A stretch of DNA of 63,233 nt from Phycisphaerae bacterium. Its GTDB lineage: Bacteria > Planctomycetota > Phycisphaerae > UBA1845. Both the position numbers and the translations under genes were made by a program. Under the pieces are notes generated by a model. The model was given only the letters and a program-made list of their open reading frames with translations. It ran no database searches and was not told where the DNA came from. The stretch covers positions 1-63,233 of the forward strand of contig JAJDDP010000133.1 in the NCBI GenBank assembly GCA_029260235.1, read 5' to 3'. Positions 61,063 to 63,233 of this stretch are shown here, piece after piece. Numbering within the stretch: position 1 is the stretch's first letter; each line of letters starts with the position of its first letter.

Positions 61063-62547
61063 TTATCTTCTTCGCCCACCGCCGCGACGTCCACCACCAC
61101 TGGAACGGCGGCTTGAGCTGCCACGGTTACTGTCGCGACTAATCTGGCGGTTGCTTCGAGAGTCGCCAAACGAGCTCCGGTGCCCACTGCCGCTTCTGGC
61201 ATTCGAGCTACTACGACGGCTTGAACTCGATCGCGAACCACTCTGCGCTCGGTTGCGCCCTGCGCGATAGCCCGACCCGCCTGATTGGGATAACTCACCT
61301 CGACCGGCGCGGCTGCCCGAAGCTGGCCCGGTGTTCTGACGGCTGGCTTGGCCTCGTTGGCTGGTGCGGCGAGTCTCGGATTCTCTTCGGGTACTGCCAA
61401 AGGCGCTGCTGTTATGTGGTTGATTAAGTCCTCTGGATCTAGCCCCGCTGCTTACCCGGTTATCGACTCGGTCTCCTGAGCGCTCACCGCCCCGGAGTGA
61501 AGTCCTGTCACCGCGATCGACTCGCATGTTGTTCCTGTTGATGTTGATTTCATTGCCAGCCACAATAGGTTCGCGATTGACTTGCCTGTTGTTGTTCCCG
61601 ACGCGTCCATAGTTCCCACCATAGCGGCGGTTGTAGGAAGCATAGCGACCGGTGTACCTCGGCGCCCCATAGGCCGTCGGCCGTCGCCAGACTGCGGCAC
61701 GGCCATGATCTCCCCATACGGCGGCGCCTCTTGGGCCGACGTAGGCACCACCGTGATCGCCGGCAACGAAACCACGATGTCTTCCCCGGGCAGCCACCCA
61801 GTCGTGGTCGTATCGAACAACGCCTGCATGGCCCCAGCCGCCCCAGCAGCCAGGCCGACAGTGGTAGACGTTGCCGTGGTGCCAGTCGCAGTCGGTGTCC
61901 AGCCACGAACCAAGCGCCAGGCCTGCCCCGAAACCAATGGCCGCTGCTGCACCGGCAGAGACTCCATCGTCCTTTTGTACCTCCACATACACAACCTGCG
62001 GATTGTAGATCGGCACATAGACCACATTGGACTGGGTCGGCACGATTCGGATCATGTCCTGCTCGAAGACGATTGTTTGTTGCTCGTTGGTTTGAAGTGT
62101 CCCCGAGATGCCAGCGCTTCGGCGGAGTCGCTGGATAGCTGACATGATATCCTGCGGCTGGGCGAGGAACGCTGCCCCAACGGCAGATGTCCAATCGAGA
62201 TCCTTGTCTAGCATGTTGAGGACGGTAGGGTATCGACACAGCGCCAAGACCGAAGGATCCCAGGTCTGCTCTTCAAGCCCGTCTATCTTGGGGTTGGCGC
62301 GCAGCCAGCGAGCGGCCTTGACGATCTCTATGGGGAAGGTCGATGCCGGCAGAATCTGGGCGACCAAGACGTCGGGGTAGAGGGCGATCGGTGCTAGCAG
62401 TTGATCCAACTCTTCCGCGGGCAACTTGGGTGGGGCGGTGCCACCGCCCGACGCGACCTTGCTGTCTTGGGCGTACGAGCTGAGAGGGGTCACGCTCGCC
62501 ACGAAGATGGCCCCCCATATCCATTTCAAATGACCATGTAGCTTCAT
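61063..62547 (-). CDS. DUF3300 exported protein with Arg/Ser/Gly-rich C-terminus
   Basis: A 494-residue protein. The ATG at 62547 (GGAG close before) starts a signal peptide ending near SSYAQ; a longer frame from 62571 is less likely. DUF3300 covers about residues 45-190: LDQLLAPIALYPDVLVAQIL, then VKAARWLRANP, WDPSVLALCRYPTVLNMLDK and VYVPIYNPQVVYVEV. A Gly-rich hydrophobic stretch and a Gly/His/Asp loop follow, and the last 180 residues are Arg, Ser and Gly rich with RRSSGGGRRGGGRRR-type runs, likely unstructured and able to bind nucleic acid or anionic polymers. Function unknown. Confidence 0.85.
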   Translation of the reverse strand: MKLHGHLKWIWGAIFVASVTPLSSYAQDSKVASGGGTAPPKLPAEELDQLLAPIALYPDVLVAQILPASTFPIEIVKAARWLRANPKIDGLEEQTWDPSVLALCRYPTVLNMLDKDLDWTSAVGAAFLAQPQDIMSAIQRLRRSAGISGTLQTNEQQTIVFEQDMIRIVPTQSNVVYVPIYNPQVVYVEVQKDDGVSAGAAAAIGFGAGLALGSWLDTDCDWHHGNVYHCRPGCWGGWGHAGVVRYDHDWVAARGRHRGFVAGDHGGAYVGPRGAAVWGDHGRAAVWRRPTAYGAPRYTGRYASYNRRYGGNYGRVGNNNRQVNREPIVAGNEININRNNMRVDRGDRTSLRGGERSGDRVDNRVSSGARSRGLNQPHNSSAFGSTRRESETRRTSQRGQASRQNTGPASGSRAGRGELSQSGGSGYRAGRNRAQSGSRSSSSRRSSSNARSGSGHRSSFGDSRSNRQISRDSNRGSSSRRSSGGGRRGGGRRR

Positions 62548-62567
62548 GATGCTCCAGATCCTTGCTG

Positions 62568-63185
62568 TCAACCTTTGCCCAGATCTGGGTCTGTGGTCGC
62601 GCTGACGCCGATGTACTTGACCTCCGTGCAGAGGTCGTTTGCGTCAAATCGTAACACGCAATTTCTTGCTCCCCGCGAGTTGGTGATATTGCGAACATCA
62701 TAGCATCGCACCAGGTTGCCGGACCCCCGATGCCTAAGAACGAGGATCGGCGGCCCCAAGTCGCCGTCACGGGCGCATGCCTCCGGGTTCTTGCCGACAA
62801 GCGTTGCCCCAAGCGCAGCCCCTTTGACGACATCTTCGATTCCGTCGATGTTATGCTTTGACTTGCTCAGTGATATGATTCGCGCATTGCGCACCTCGAC
62901 GACGTAGCGAGAAGATCCGAGCAGATCGCCCTTGACTGGATACACGACGACTTCGTGGTGAAGTCTCCTGGTATCGTCAAACGTCTCAAGCCGTTCGCCG
63001 AACATCTGATCCGCGGCGTCTACTTTGTTGCCGAGCAGTTCGCCTGCACGATCCTTGACGTCCGAATCATTGATTGCATCCCCGATCAGCATCATCCCGA
63101 GGCTCACCGGATGAGCACGGCAACCACTCGCGAGAAATCCTAGCAGGACCAAGAGTGATGATCGCAAAAACAGTTTGGGTACCAT
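62568..63185 (-). CDS. Putative lipoprotein upstream of the DUF3300 gene
   Basis: A 205-residue protein I do not recognise. It starts at an ATG with a strong ribosome binding site (GGGAGG) and has a hydrophobic segment (about residues 8-20) ending in the lipobox LASGC. The mature part has a Gly-rich helix (VVKGAALGATLVGKN) that could be membrane-associated and a beta-rich C-terminus with several cysteines (NLVRCYDVRN, NCVLRFDANDLCTEV). It is the first gene of the minus-strand run and ends 20 bases before the DUF3300 start. Confidence 0.75.
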   Translation of the reverse strand: MVPKLFLRSSLLVLLGFLASGCRAHPVSLGMMLIGDAINDSDVKDRAGELLGNKVDAADQMFGERLETFDDTRRLHHEVVVYPVKGDLLGSSRYVVEVRNARIISLSKSKHNIDGIEDVVKGAALGATLVGKNPEACARDGDLGPPILVLRHRGSGNLVRCYDVRNITNSRGARNCVLRFDANDLCTEVKYIGVSATTDPDLGKG

Positions 63186-63233
63186 GGTTGACCTCCCGTT
63201 GTCTTGGTTTCGTCAGGACGACCCTAGCCTGGA

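Noticed and set aside
61452-62239. Frames overlapping the DUF3300 gene on the same strand and opposite strand
   Set aside because: Arg/Gly-rich coding sequence keeps other frames open; only the DUF3300 frame has a known domain.

Overview
The window looks like a chromosomal segment of a Planctomycetota bacterium, probably a Phycisphaerae-type lineage; this is inferred from gene content, not from a marker-gene tree. The pointers are an ECF sigma factor of the planctomycete-expanded type overlapping a Ser/Thr kinase with TPR-like repeats, small membrane proteins ending in a CGYDLTGN...CPECG zinc ribbon, secreted proteins with FG-GAP, NHL, HAF and dockerin-like repeats, and a division/cell-wall (dcw) cluster with no ftsA or ftsZ. 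I see no insertion sequence, prophage, CRISPR array or rRNA operon. The only RNA gene found is a tRNA-Ala(GGC).

Layout. 1-2394 (mostly minus): the 5' part of a secreted FG-GAP protein, a radical SAM protein and tRNA-Ala. 2667-5275 (plus): rsmA and a secreted alkaline-phosphatase-superfamily enzyme. 5309-12330 (minus): an acidic coiled-coil protein, a secreted M28 peptidase with PA and PDZ domains, and the kinase/sigma pair. 12725-15064 (plus): a secreted protein with seven NHL-like plus seven HAF repeats and a dockerin-like tail. 15096-20558: lepB, then a response regulator with two histidine kinases. 20593-28241: a mixed housekeeping stretch (hutH, M28 peptidase, Clp-N protein, yidD, esterase-like lipoprotein, a divergent bS18, Trm112-like protein, LOG-family protein, Hsp20). 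28528-32568 (plus): miaA, an ABC-2 exporter and a glycosyltransferase.

The centre of the window is an uninterrupted plus-strand run from 32829 to 52752: mraZ, an unknown gene, rsmH, a membrane-anchored double-LysM protein, an ftsL-like gene, ftsI, murE, murF, mraY, ftsW, murG, murC, murB, ddl, an ftsQ-like gene, an unknown membrane protein, a DUF1611/DgcN-like gene and a SpoIID/LytB-domain gene. These would supply most cytoplasmic and lipid steps of peptidoglycan synthesis (MurE carries the meso-diaminopimelate DNPR motif) and the septal transpeptidase/SEDS pair. murD, ftsA and ftsZ are missing from their usual places, so this reads as the wall-synthesis half of a dcw cluster without the FtsZ cytoskeletal half.

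52870-63185 holds two tandem zinc-ribbon membrane proteins, a FliA/WhiG-type sigma factor with palindromes upstream, a UMF1-type transporter, a THUMP-type RNA methyltransferase, and a five-gene minus-strand run of exported proteins (lipoprotein, DUF3300, DUF2950, lipoprotein, lipase-like hydrolase with calcium-binding-type repeats). The most interesting points are the FtsZ-less dcw cluster with its inserted genes, the two tandem seven-repeat arrays, and the partner-less or variant members of housekeeping families (bS18, Clp-N, RNA methyltransferase, MurB).
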